64,000 nucleotides of DNA, from NCBI GenBank assembly GCA_019119645.1, contig DWWR01000048.1:3248-67247 (forward strand), read 5' to 3'. Shown here piece after piece: positions 1 to 9,258 of the stretch; position 1 is the first letter of the stretch, and each line of letters opens with the position of its first letter. Position numbers and translations under genes: made by a program. The stretch is from Anaerobutyricum faecale. Its GTDB lineage: Bacteria > Bacillota > Clostridia > Lachnospirales > Lachnospiraceae. A model generated the notes under the pieces. That model was not told the DNA's origin. It saw nothing but the letters and a program-made list of their open reading frames with translations, and did no database searches.

Positions 1-2
1 CC

Positions 3-1346
3 GTGTGGTATGCGCCAGGCATAGATACAAGAGTTTCCATGATAAAAAATGACGGAGATGTTTTTGGAAAAAATATTTCGTTTCATGTGAACCGTGTGAT
101 TGAGTGGATGCACCGAAAAAATCCGGCGGATTGGTTTTTCTATGATATGGACGGGAAAAATTATCTCGTACGGGTATTGGAAAACAGAAATACCTATATG
201 GTAGGCTGGATTGATACGGAAGTGATTTTCCAGAATATGAGACAAGTCCTGCCGCAGGATTATCATCATCTGTATTTGTGTGTGGACGGAGAAATGCGTC
301 AAAATGAGGGCGAAGGCCAGACTAAACAGGATTTTCTTCGGGAAGGGGGGACAAAAGAGACCCCGTATCAGCTCATCAGGCCAAAACAGGAGTACCGGGT
401 GGCGCTCTGCCTGAAACTGCCCAACAGCAGAATATATACATTTCTCTCTAATCCATATCTGTTGGTATCTGTGGTTTTGCTTTTGTCCGGGATATTACTT
501 TTTATTATTTTTCAGAAATTGACCCAGTATTTTATCCAGCCGATGCATTCGCTCAAAGACGCTATGATCAAGATGCAGGAAGGAGATTTTGACGTCCGGA
601 TGGATAACAGCAGCGCCATTTATGAGTTTACTCTGCTCAATGACAACTTCGACCGGATGGCGGAAAAAATAAAAAAACTGAAAATTACAGTCTATGAGAA
701 ACAGCTGGAGAAACAATCTGTGGAACTGCAATATCTACAGCATCAGATCAATCCTCATTTTCTGACCAACTGCATGAATACCATTCGCAGTCTTTTGGTA
801 ATAGGCGATATAGAGAAAGCCGAGCAGTTCACAACGCTGTTAAGCAAAAATATTCGATACGATTTGTCCACAAGAGTCAAAATTTCTCTGGGAGAGGAAC
901 TCAATCACGTGAAAAACTATGTGGCTTTGCAGCAGATCCGTTATGAAAAGCAGCTGTCTCTCCATCTGTCAGCGGACGAAACATTGCTGGGATATGAAGT
1001 GCCCAACATGATTATTCAGACCTTTGTGGAGAATTCGGTGAAGCATCAAATGAGTCCCGATGAACTTCTGAATATTTATGTCTCCGTGGAGAAAGAAGGA
1101 AATCGGATTCATATGGAAGTGGAGGACAGCGGGGAAGGATTTTCACCGGAACTTCTGATGCATCTGCGGAGAGGTGAAGCTATCGTGAAAAATGGTGTGG
1201 AACATATCGGAATAGAAAATGTTGTGAAACGTCTGCAGATTATGTATCAGGGAGAGGCGGAAATCTTATTTTCCAATTCCAAAAGAGGAGCGTTGGTTAC
1301 GATTGTTCTCCCTGTGAGTATGGAGGTGGAGGAGCATGAAGCATAG
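3..1346 (+). CDS. YesM/LytS-type sensor histidine kinase (5' partial)
   Basis: This is the C-terminal 447 residues of a membrane sensor kinase; the frame is open to the window edge, so the true start lies upstream. An extracytoplasmic part is followed by one visible membrane helix (about residues 151-172), a HAMP-like linker (to about 225), and a His_kinase domain with the phospho-accepting histidine in QINPHFL (about residue 252). A HATPase_c domain follows, with NSVKH (N box), DSGEGF (G1) and GIENVVKRL. Kinases of this class usually act with an AraC-type response regulator on carbohydrate ABC transporters. The next gene overlaps by 11 bp and encodes a solute-binding lipoprotein, which fits that role. 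The partner regulator is probably upstream, outside the window. Confidence 0.9.
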   Translation: MWYAPGIDTRVSMIKNDGDVFGKNISFHVNRVIEWMHRKNPADWFFYDMDGKNYLVRVLENRNTYMVGWIDTEVIFQNMRQVLPQDYHHLYLCVDGEMRQNEGEGQTKQDFLREGGTKETPYQLIRPKQEYRVALCLKLPNSRIYTFLSNPYLLVSVVLLLSGILLFIIFQKLTQYFIQPMHSLKDAMIKMQEGDFDVRMDNSSAIYEFTLLNDNFDRMAEKIKKLKITVYEKQLEKQSVELQYLQHQINPHFLTNCMNTIRSLLVIGDIEKAEQFTTLLSKNIRYDLSTRVKISLGEELNHVKNYVALQQIRYEKQLSLHLSADETLLGYEVPNMIIQTFVENSVKHQMSPDELLNIYVSVEKEGNRIHMEVEDSGEGFSPELLMHLRRGEAIVKNGVEHIGIENVVKRLQIMYQGEAEILFSNSKRGALVTIVLPVSMEVEEHEA

Positions 1347-2829
1347 GAAAAAGCGGGTGATAAAATATATGATGGTCAGTCTGTGGATGATGGGAATCAG
1401 CGTGGCGCTCGGCGCCTGTGCGCCGTCGGGCGCCTCCGAAACATCTACAGAGCAAACAAAAGAGTATCCGAGGCTGGTTGTCGTCAACGCCGGCTCCTAC
1501 GGAGATACCGAAGGCTTTGCCCTGGTGGAAGAAGAAATCAACAAGATTACCAGAAAAAAGCTGGGAGTGGAAGTGGATTTTAAAATCATCGGTGATGACT
1601 ATAACAACACGGTGGAGCTGATGCTGACAGGCGGTGAACAGGTGGATATTTTGTGTGCCTCTAATACGCTCTTTATGAAAATGTACATCAATCGCCAGCT
1701 CTGCGATCTGGAGGATCTGCTGGAAAAATACGGACAGGACATTATTGATGCGGTGGGGATGGACTATATCGACTGCTGCCGGATCGGCGGGGTTCTTTAT
1801 GGTCTGCCCAATAACCGGGACTATGCCGCCGGATGGGACTCCTATGCTCTGAGAAAAGATATTCTCGATAAGTATGATATCCGGGTGGAGGATATCAGGA
1901 GCATAGAAGATCTGGAGAAGATTTTTGATATGATACTGGAAAAAGAGCCGGGTATGGTTCCTCTGGCCTGCAGCGGTTCCATGTTTTCTAATTTTGCCCT
2001 GGCCGACGGGATCAACAGTTTTCCGGCAGGAGGTCATACCAACTATGGACAGGACGAGGAAGTCGTCAACATTTTTGAGACGAAGGAATACCGGCAGCAA
2101 TTACGGAGAGTGCGCAAGTGGTATCTGAAAGGATATCTTGGTCAAAACATTCTGGAGAGCGCCACAGGAGCCACGGGAATGATCCGGAATGGCACAGCCT
2201 TTGCCATGGCGGTGAAGAATAAGCCTGGAATCAAAATGCAGGAAACCCTGAAATGCGGACGGGAGCTGGAGATCGTTCAGTTTGGTGAGACTGCCATCAG
2301 TTATAATAGTATGGCCGCTTACCCGTGGATGATTACTAAAAATACGGTTTCGGAAGAATTGTCTATGAAGCTTCTGAATCTTTTATATAAAGACGCGGAT
2401 ATCATGAATCTATTGTCCTATGGTATCGAGGGTACAGATTATGTGAAGACAAAAGACGGTTTCATCACGCTGCCGGAAGGAAAAGATTCCAATCCCTATT
2501 ATGGAAATGCCTGGAGACTGCCCAACCAGTTTATTACTTACGTGTGGGAAGGAAATCCGCCGGATTTATGGGAAGAGATGCGCCGCTGGAATGAAAATGC
2601 GCTGAAAAGTTGTGAAATCGGATTTAATTTTAATATTTTTCCTGTGTCAAAACAATATCTGGAGCTGGAAGAAATCTACAATACGTACAAACCGATTCTG
2701 GAAAGTGGTATGGTCAATCCGGAACAGGGACTGTCCCGGATGCTCTCCGAGATGAAAGAACACGGTTTGGATGAGGTGATTGCGGAAAAGAAAAAGCAAT
2801 TTGAAATCTGGAAGAACAGCCAGAAATAA
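1336..2829 (+). CDS. extracellular solute-binding lipoprotein (ABC transporter family 1 type)
   Basis: 497 residues with a basic N-terminus, a hydrophobic stretch and a lipobox LGAC (lipidated Cys about residue 28), so it is probably anchored on the outer face of the membrane. The body resembles family 1 carbohydrate-binding proteins of clostridia (for example the motif LCDLEDLLEKYGQDII and many aromatic residues). The start overlaps the kinase gene by 11 bp, implying translational coupling. No permease genes follow, so it may be a ligand-sensing partner of the kinase rather than a transport component; that is inference. The substrate cannot be read from the sequence. Confidence 0.85.
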   Translation: MKHRKKRVIKYMMVSLWMMGISVALGACAPSGASETSTEQTKEYPRLVVVNAGSYGDTEGFALVEEEINKITRKKLGVEVDFKIIGDDYNNTVELMLTGGEQVDILCASNTLFMKMYINRQLCDLEDLLEKYGQDIIDAVGMDYIDCCRIGGVLYGLPNNRDYAAGWDSYALRKDILDKYDIRVEDIRSIEDLEKIFDMILEKEPGMVPLACSGSMFSNFALADGINSFPAGGHTNYGQDEEVVNIFETKEYRQQLRRVRKWYLKGYLGQNILESATGATGMIRNGTAFAMAVKNKPGIKMQETLKCGRELEIVQFGETAISYNSMAAYPWMITKNTVSEELSMKLLNLLYKDADIMNLLSYGIEGTDYVKTKDGFITLPEGKDSNPYYGNAWRLPNQFITYVWEGNPPDLWEEMRRWNENALKSCEIGFNFNIFPVSKQYLELEEIYNTYKPILESGMVNPEQGLSRMLSEMKEHGLDEVIAEKKKQFEIWKNSQK

Positions 2830-2937
2830 ATTGTCGGAAATGTATAAAATACGTGCGGTTTACTTATATTTTTGTGTATTTTGCCATGTTATGATTTTCT
2901 TATCTTAGAAAAATTCACAAAAGGAGGAGAGAATAAC

Positions 2938-5055
2938 ATGACAAAAACATGGAAAACGTGGGCTGCAGCCGGTTTGTCTGCTATGCTTGTCATCGGTATG
3001 ATCCCGTATCAGCCGGCGGAGGCAAAGGCAAAGAAAGCTGCTGTGAAGCCGGCCAAAGTGACGATTTCAGTGGGACAGAAGAAAAAGCTGAAATTAACGA
3101 GAAAACCGGCTGGCGCCAAGATCACCTGGAAGAGCACGAATAAGAAAGTGGCTAAGGTGAATAAAAAAGGTGTTGTAAAAGGCAAGAAGCCTGGAAAAGC
3201 AACGATCAAAATTAAGATCAAACCGAAAAAAGGAAAGGCGTACACACTGAAAAGCCGTGTTACCGTAAAAGCAGCGGCAACAACTCCAACGACGCCAACA
3301 ACTCCAACAACGCCAACAAACCCAATGACACCGGAAACGCCGACAACATCAACAACGCCGGAAACGTCAGTACCGGATGTGAAAGTGTCAGGAATTACCA
3401 CGAACACAGCGGAACAGTCCATGAAGGTGGGAGATACCTTTACGATTGAGACGACAGTAGCTCCGGCCAACGCCACCAATAAAACACTTACATTTACCAG
3501 TTCAGACACCAAGGTGGCAGAGGTCAACAATAAGGGTGTTGTCACAGCCAAAAAGGGCGGAGAAACGGTCATCACTATCGCTGCTCAGGATGGCAGCGGC
3601 GTAACGGCCAAAGTGAATGTGACGGTGGCATATGAGACTGCTAATACCGGAAAGGTACGGACCGTGGTCACTACAGACGGTGAAGTGGACGACCAGGATT
3701 CCTTTATGCGGCTGATGTTGTACGCCAATGAGATGGACATTGCAGGCATCATCATGACAAGCTCTACATATCATTATGCCGGCGGCACCATGAAGGATGG
3801 CACAGTGGTGGAACCGTACCGCTGGACAGGAACAGAGTGGATTTATAACGTTTTGGACAGATATGAAGAGGTATATCCAAATCTCTGCGAGAACGCGGAC
3901 GGATATCCGGAACCAGGATATTTGAAGAGTATCACAAAGATTGGAAATATCAAAAATGTAGGAGATATGGAAGAGCCTACAGAAGGGTCTGACTTCCTGA
4001 AAGACATTCTTCTGGATGATGACGAGAGAACTCTTTATATTCAGACCTGGGGCGGAACTAATACCACAGCCAGAGCCCTGTATGATATTGAGCAGCAGTA
4101 CAAAGGCACCCCGCAGTGGGATGAGATTTATAATAAGATCTGTGAAAAAGCAGTGATTTATATTATTCTTAGTCAGGATGATACATTTGAAAAGTATATC
4201 GCTGTAAACTGGCCGGATATCAGTATTATCCATGATACCGGAACGTTCTGGAGATTTGCTTACATGTGGAAAAGAGTGGAGCCGGAGCTGACTACCCGTC
4301 TGCAGGGAGACTGGAATTATGAGAATATCAAAACCAGTCACGGTCCGTTACTGGACGGCTATCATCTGATGGGCGACGGTACTCTTCTTCCGGGAGAATT
4401 AGATAATGAGCAGAGAGGATCCGAAGAATATCTGATCAATAATCCACAGTATAACCGGTATGATTTTATTTCTGAGGGAGATTCTCCATCTTTCTTCTAT
4501 CTGCTGGATACCGGTTTAAGAAGTCTGGAAGACCCGACTTACGGCGGCTGGGGCGGACGTTTCGGCATTGATACCGACGGCGCTTACCGGAATATTGTGA
4601 AGGATTATAATCCATATAAAGAGGGCGACGACAAGATGGATGGCAATTATACCCTCACCCGCTGGTTTGATGATATTCAGGATGATTTCGCAGCAAGAGC
4701 AGACTGGTGTGTGGATTCCTATGAAGATGCCAACCACAGGCCAACAGTTTCTGTGAAAGAGGGGCTTGATCTCACGGCAGCACCGGGAGAAAGGATTAAA
4801 CTTCACGCTAAGGCAACAGATCCGGATGGAGATCACCTGACATATAAATGGTGGCAGTATTTTGAGGCGGACACTTATGACGGTGAGGAAGATGGAAGTC
4901 TTTCTGCAATTGGCGCTTCCACAGATACTGTAAGCTTTGTGGTACCGGAGGATGCAGAAGCTGGCGATACTATCCATATGATTATTGAAGTGGAAGACAA
5001 TGGAGCCCACGGTATGAAACACTATCAGCGTGTGATTGTGACAGTGGAAGAATAA
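2938..5055 (+). CDS. secreted Big_2 / DUF1593 nucleoside-hydrolase-like glycan protein
   Basis: I chose ATG 2938 because AAAGGAGGAG lies just upstream. The product has 705 residues: a signal peptide ending near AEAKA, a lysine-rich Big_2 domain, a Thr-Pro linker of TPT repeats, a second Big_2 domain (TFTSSDTKVAEVNNKGVV), a large DUF1593 domain beginning TVVTTDGEVDDQDSFMR, and a C-terminal Ig-like domain. The acidic DGEVDDQDS motif corresponds to the Asp-rich metal and ribose site of nucleoside hydrolases, the fold DUF1593 adopts. The family includes the Sde182 cellulose-binding type, so a secreted carbohydrate-active function is likely. The Big_2 domains probably mediate cell-surface attachment. 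It has its own ribosome site and a terminator at 5132. Confidence 0.85.
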   Translation: MTKTWKTWAAAGLSAMLVIGMIPYQPAEAKAKKAAVKPAKVTISVGQKKKLKLTRKPAGAKITWKSTNKKVAKVNKKGVVKGKKPGKATIKIKIKPKKGKAYTLKSRVTVKAAATTPTTPTTPTTPTNPMTPETPTTSTTPETSVPDVKVSGITTNTAEQSMKVGDTFTIETTVAPANATNKTLTFTSSDTKVAEVNNKGVVTAKKGGETVITIAAQDGSGVTAKVNVTVAYETANTGKVRTVVTTDGEVDDQDSFMRLMLYANEMDIAGIIMTSSTYHYAGGTMKDGTVVEPYRWTGTEWIYNVLDRYEEVYPNLCENADGYPEPGYLKSITKIGNIKNVGDMEEPTEGSDFLKDILLDDDERTLYIQTWGGTNTTARALYDIEQQYKGTPQWDEIYNKICEKAVIYIILSQDDTFEKYIAVNWPDISIIHDTGTFWRFAYMWKRVEPELTTRLQGDWNYENIKTSHGPLLDGYHLMGDGTLLPGELDNEQRGSEEYLINNPQYNRYDFISEGDSPSFFYLLDTGLRSLEDPTYGGWGGRFGIDTDGAYRNIVKDYNPYKEGDDKMDGNYTLTRWFDDIQDDFAARADWCVDSYEDANHRPTVSVKEGLDLTAAPGERIKLHAKATDPDGDHLTYKWWQYFEADTYDGEEDGSLSAIGASTDTVSFVVPEDAEAGDTIHMIIEVEDNGAHGMKHYQRVIVTVEE

Positions 5056-5131
5056 GATGGGCGGAAGCGGTAAAAAGTCAGATATTACATCGATTATTAT
5101 ACAGATTGAATAAATACGTTGAAATGATCGG

Positions 5132-5163
5132 GGAGAGAACGAGAGTTCTCTCCTCCTTTTTTG
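5132..5163 (+). terminator. Rho-independent terminator after the DUF1593 gene
   Basis: A 9-bp stem GGAGAGAAC / GTTCTCTCC with a four-base GAGA loop is followed by TCCTTTTTT. Confidence 0.85.
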
Positions 5164-5226
5164 CATCCATAAAACCATCATAAAAATCCCCGGGCACACC
5201 TGTTGGACCGGCATAACACATGAGTG

Positions 5227-5255
5227 TTGGAAAAGAAATGAAATTCATGTATAAT
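5227..5255 (+). promoter_or_regulatory. sigma-A type promoter for topB
   Basis: TTGGAA, 17 bp, TATAAT, located about 100 bp upstream of the topB start and downstream of the preceding terminator. Confidence 0.7.
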
Positions 5256-5357
5256 GAAAGAATGTCAGGAAAGCATATATTTTGTAAAATGTAAAGTAGA
5301 TGGGGAAATTTCGGGAAATATTTATATTATATATAGAAAGAACAGCGGAGAATGAAA

Positions 5358-8300
5358 ATGAAGAAATTAGTATTGGCAGAAAAGCCTTCGGTGGCAAGGG
5401 ATATTGCCCGGGTGCTGGGCTGTAAAAAACAGACGAAAAATTATATCGAAGGTGACAAATATGTGGTTACCTGGGGGCTGGGACATCTGGTGACCCTGGC
5501 AGACCCGGAGGGATATGACAAGAAGCTGAAAACCTGGCGGATGGAAGATCTGCCTATGATGCCGGAGCATCTGAAACTGGTGGTGATCCCGCAGACCAGA
5601 GGACAGTTCCAGGCGGTGAAAAATCAGCTGGAAAGAAAAGACATTTCTGAGGTGATCATTGCCACCGATGCCGGACGGGAGGGAGAGCTGGTGGCCAGAT
5701 GGATCCTGGTAAAAGCCGGCTGTAAGAAGTCGCTGAAGCGGCTGTGGATTTCATCAGTGACAGACAAGGCAATCCGGGAGGGATTTGCTCATCTGAAAGA
5801 TGCGAAGGAATATGACAATCTCTACAGGGCAGCGGTAGCTCGGGCCGAAGCGGACTGGCTGGTGGGAATCAACGCCACCCGGGCGCTGACCTGCAAATAT
5901 AATGCGCAGCTTTCCTGCGGACGGGTGCAGACGCCGACCCTTGCCATGATTGCAGCGAGAGAAGAAGAAATCCGTCATTTTGTTCCAAAGCCGTATTACG
6001 GGCTGCAGGCAGGCTGGAAAAGCGTCACATTTACGTGGAAGGAAAAAGGAAGCGGGAGTTCTTCAGTATTTTCTAAGGAATCAAGAGACCGGGCTTATGA
6101 CCGGGCCAGGAATGCGGAGGGAAAAGTGATCTCAGTCAAAAAGACAAAGAAGACTTCCCATCTGGATGGATTATATGATCTGACGACCCTGCAGAGGGAT
6201 GCCAATCAGAGGTTTGGCTTTTCCGCAAAACAGACTCTGAATCTCATGCAGAGTTTGTATGAACATCATAAGATTCTGACCTATCCGAGAACCGATTCCC
6301 GTTATCTGACCACCGATGTGGCGGAGACGTTAAAAGAGAGGGTATCGGCGGTGGCTGTGGGTCCTTATCGGACATATGCAAACAGTATCCTGAAAGGAAA
6401 AATAAAAACAGGGCCGTCCTTTGTGAATAATAAGAAGGTGTCCGATCATCATGCGATTATCCCTACGGAGCAGCCGGTCATACTGGCGCAGCTCTCGGTG
6501 GATGAGAGAAAGATTTTTGATTTGGTGGTACGGCGTTTTCTGGCAATGCTGTATCCTTCCTATGAATATGAACAGACGGCAGTGACGGTGGATTGCGGAG
6601 GGGAGACCTTTGAGGTGAAAGGAAATGTACCGCTCCGGCCGGGCTATAAAGAGGTACTTACCGATCAGGACGGAGACACAGAGCGGGTCCTTCCAGCCTG
6701 GACAGAAGGCGAGAAGCTGGGAAGCCCGGCTCTTCACCGGACAGAAGGTAAGACGAAGCCTCCGGCAAGGTTTACGGAAGGAACGCTTCTGCAGGCCATG
6801 GAAAATCCGGTAAAATATATGCAGAGTAAGGATAAAACTGCAGCGAAAACACTGCAGGAGACAGGCGGACTGGGAACCGTGGCCACCCGGGCGGATATTA
6901 TCGATAAATTGTTCCGATCTTTTCTCATTGAGAAAAAAGAAAATGAGATTCATATGACAGGTAAAGCGAAACAGTTGTTGCAGCTGGTGCCGGAGGATTT
7001 GAAAAAACCGGAATTGACAGCCCAATGGGAGATGAAGCTTTCTAATATAGCGGCAGGAAAATTGCGGCAGAATGCGTTTATGAAAGAAATCCGCACCTAT
7101 GCCACCGGACTGACCGAAGAGATTAAAGGCGGAGAAGGAACGTTCCGCCATGATAATCTGACCAATAAGCACTGCCCGCAGTGCGGCAAACGATTGCTGG
7201 CCGTCAACGGCAAACAGGGAAAACTTCTGGTGTGTCAGGACAGAGAATGCGGTTACAGGGAACGGGTTTCCCGCCTCACCAATGCCCGGTGTCCGGTATG
7301 CCATAAAAGAATGGAACTCATTGGCCAGAAAGATAATCAGAAGTTTGTCTGTGTCTGCGGGCATAAAGAGTCCATGAAGACCTTTGAGGAACGGCGCAAA
7401 CGGGAAGGCGCCGGCGTATCGAAAAAGGATGTACAGAACTATATGAAGAAGATGAAAAAAGAAGAAAAACAGCCGGTGAACAATGCCCTGGCGGACGCTC
7501 TGGCTAATATCAAACTGTGTCTGCTGCTGGCCTTTGGAGTGCTGGCGCTGATGACTGTGCGGACTGACGCTGTGGCGGCGGAAACGGCGGTCAGTGGGAA
7601 CAGCGCAGTTGTCTCTGCTGCAGCGCAGAAAATCAACGCTGACGGCGAGCAGATTGCCCGCATGTTTCCGACGGATATGGATGTGAGGCCGGTGGTTGCT
7701 CATTCTATCAAATATGATATGGTAAATGTATACAGTGACGCCGCGCTTTCCAGGCAGACTGGTCAGGTGGACGGAGGGACTCTGCGCCTTACCGCTTACC
7801 GGGTGGACGGAAATAGTATTTATGGGGATTATGTGAGTGGCGATACTCAAGGCAGCGGCTGGTTTCCGGTGGATATCTTTGTGGAGGATCCGGACTATGA
7901 GCCGGTATACGCCACCACCAGAGATGCCATGTATGCCTACACGGACAGTAGTTTTGACGAGGTGCGGGGCAATATCAAAAAATATACAGGAATTATCGTA
8001 GTAAGCCGGGAAGGTGGAAGCCGCCAGGTTATTTATGAGACGAAGGATGGTTATGAAATTGGGTGGATGACCAGCGACGCATTTTCTAACTGTCTGCTTT
8101 ATGACGGGAGAGAAAAACAGATACTTGCTGATGGAACTTATGTGTTCTGGTGCGGCTATGCCGATGATGCCGACGGAGGCGCGGCTCTGAACAGCCAGAG
8201 TGGTCTTGTTTCCTATGACAGCTATACCATGGAGCTGATCTATGTATCTGATAATAACTATTATATAATGAATCAGGAGACCGGGCAGTACCTGTCAGCA

Positions 8301-9152
8301 GAAAGAGCATCCTCCGGCGGTGAAGAGACTGCGGAGAATGTTAAAAAAACATCATCTGAAAGCAAAACAGAAGAGGATGGTACAGAAAACGAGACCGCAG
8401 CTGCATGGACACCGGTGTGGACGGCAGAACCCGATGAGACTTATGGTTTGTTTCATTTTAACCGGAATACCGGATCTTTTGCCATACAGAACACGGCCTG
8501 CCGCCTGTTCCTGGCACAAAATGAAAACAGGGAGCTGGTGTTTGTGACGAACCGCCAGAGCGACGCCAGTCATTGGAGAGTCAGCGCCGCAGAAAAAATG
8601 CTGGATAAAGCGCAGCCTATGATATTTACTCAATATGACCCGCAGTGGTGCGGCACGCCATATGGCGGAGGAGGCAGTATGGGTACGGCAGGCTGCGGCG
8701 TTTTGGCCGCCGTCAATGCGGTGTATTCTCTGTCCGGCCAGTATATGGATGTGATGGAGCTGGCGGATTACGCAGTGGAAAGGAATTACAGGATTGTGGG
8801 CAGCGGTACTGACGACGGTATCTTCAAGGCGGCTTGTCAGAAGTTTGGAAGAAAATATAACTTTGCCTGGGATGGAAAGAGCGGAAGCATTGACGTGCTG
8901 AAAGAAAAACTGCAGGCAGGAGATGTGGCTATTGTTCATGTGCAGGGACACTATGTGGTCATTGGCGCTTACAGTAAAAAGAAAGATAAATATCTTCTGC
9001 TTGACTCTAACTACCTGCCGAAACGGGCGACCAGCGCCTTTGGAGACTGGATTTCTGTGGACCGGCTGTTGTCCGGAAGTCTGGAAGTACAGAGTTTTTA
9101 TTTCTATAAGCTGCGGGATACGGCAGGAAATACTGGCACGCAGGCGCAGTGA
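5358..9152 (+). CDS. topB: DNA topoisomerase III fused in frame to a secreted SH3/C39-type cysteine peptidase module
   Basis: ATG 5358 is preferred over 5352 because GGAG lies 7 bases upstream and TopB proteins normally begin MKKLVLAEKPS. Residues 1 to about 720 are a complete type IA topoisomerase: Toprim motif AEKPSVA and ATDAGREGELVA, catalytic Tyr about residue 309 in TYPRTDS, and C-terminal zinc ribbons (CPQCGKR, CPVCHKR). NNALADALANIKL is the usual TopB C-terminus, but there is no stop. The frame runs straight into a hydrophobic signal-like helix (CLLLAFGVLALMTV), SH3-like segments, and a C39_2-type peptidase domain with GCG Cys (about 1112), GHYVV His and LLDSN Asp. The two halves should act on opposite sides of the membrane. 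Internal starts (ATG 7443, ATG 7452 or GTG 7476) could give a separate secreted protein. Confidence 0.85.
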   Translation: MKKLVLAEKPSVARDIARVLGCKKQTKNYIEGDKYVVTWGLGHLVTLADPEGYDKKLKTWRMEDLPMMPEHLKLVVIPQTRGQFQAVKNQLERKDISEVIIATDAGREGELVARWILVKAGCKKSLKRLWISSVTDKAIREGFAHLKDAKEYDNLYRAAVARAEADWLVGINATRALTCKYNAQLSCGRVQTPTLAMIAAREEEIRHFVPKPYYGLQAGWKSVTFTWKEKGSGSSSVFSKESRDRAYDRARNAEGKVISVKKTKKTSHLDGLYDLTTLQRDANQRFGFSAKQTLNLMQSLYEHHKILTYPRTDSRYLTTDVAETLKERVSAVAVGPYRTYANSILKGKIKTGPSFVNNKKVSDHHAIIPTEQPVILAQLSVDERKIFDLVVRRFLAMLYPSYEYEQTAVTVDCGGETFEVKGNVPLRPGYKEVLTDQDGDTERVLPAWTEGEKLGSPALHRTEGKTKPPARFTEGTLLQAMENPVKYMQSKDKTAAKTLQETGGLGTVATRADIIDKLFRSFLIEKKENEIHMTGKAKQLLQLVPEDLKKPELTAQWEMKLSNIAAGKLRQNAFMKEIRTYATGLTEEIKGGEGTFRHDNLTNKHCPQCGKRLLAVNGKQGKLLVCQDRECGYRERVSRLTNARCPVCHKRMELIGQKDNQKFVCVCGHKESMKTFEERRKREGAGVSKKDVQNYMKKMKKEEKQPVNNALADALANIKLCLLLAFGVLALMTVRTDAVAAETAVSGNSAVVSAAAQKINADGEQIARMFPTDMDVRPVVAHSIKYDMVNVYSDAALSRQTGQVDGGTLRLTAYRVDGNSIYGDYVSGDTQGSGWFPVDIFVEDPDYEPVYATTRDAMYAYTDSSFDEVRGNIKKYTGIIVVSREGGSRQVIYETKDGYEIGWMTSDAFSNCLLYDGREKQILADGTYVFWCGYADDADGGAALNSQSGLVSYDSYTMELIYVSDNNYYIMNQETGQYLSAERASSGGEETAENVKKTSSESKTEEDGTENETAAAWTPVWTAEPDETYGLFHFNRNTGSFAIQNTACRLFLAQNENRELVFVTNRQSDASHWRVSAAEKMLDKAQPMIFTQYDPQWCGTPYGGGGSMGTAGCGVLAAVNAVYSLSGQYMDVMELADYAVERNYRIVGSGTDDGIFKAACQKFGRKYNFAWDGKSGSIDVLKEKLQAGDVAIVHVQGHYVVIGAYSKKKDKYLLLDSNYLPKRATSAFGDWISVDRLLSGSLEVQSFYFYKLRDTAGNTGTQAQ

Positions 9153-9258
9153 AAATAAATATATCTGAACGGGCAGCAAAAGCCAGAGAAAAGATGCGTT
9201 GATCTGCTGCCACAAAGACCAGGAGTTATCTGATGACAGAATAGAAAAGAGGAAATAT

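Noticed and set aside
1297..2100. 267-codon minus-strand frame over the solute-binding protein gene
   Set aside because: His/Pro-rich shadow translation antisense to a recognisable protein.
3280..3370. Short tandem repeat that could suggest a CRISPR or minisatellite
   Set aside because: It is the Thr-Pro coding linker (TPT units) of the DUF1593 protein, with codon periodicity and no spacers.
6330..7850. 506-codon minus-strand frame inside topB
   Set aside because: Antisense shadow of a well-conserved enzyme; low-quality composition and no ribosome site.
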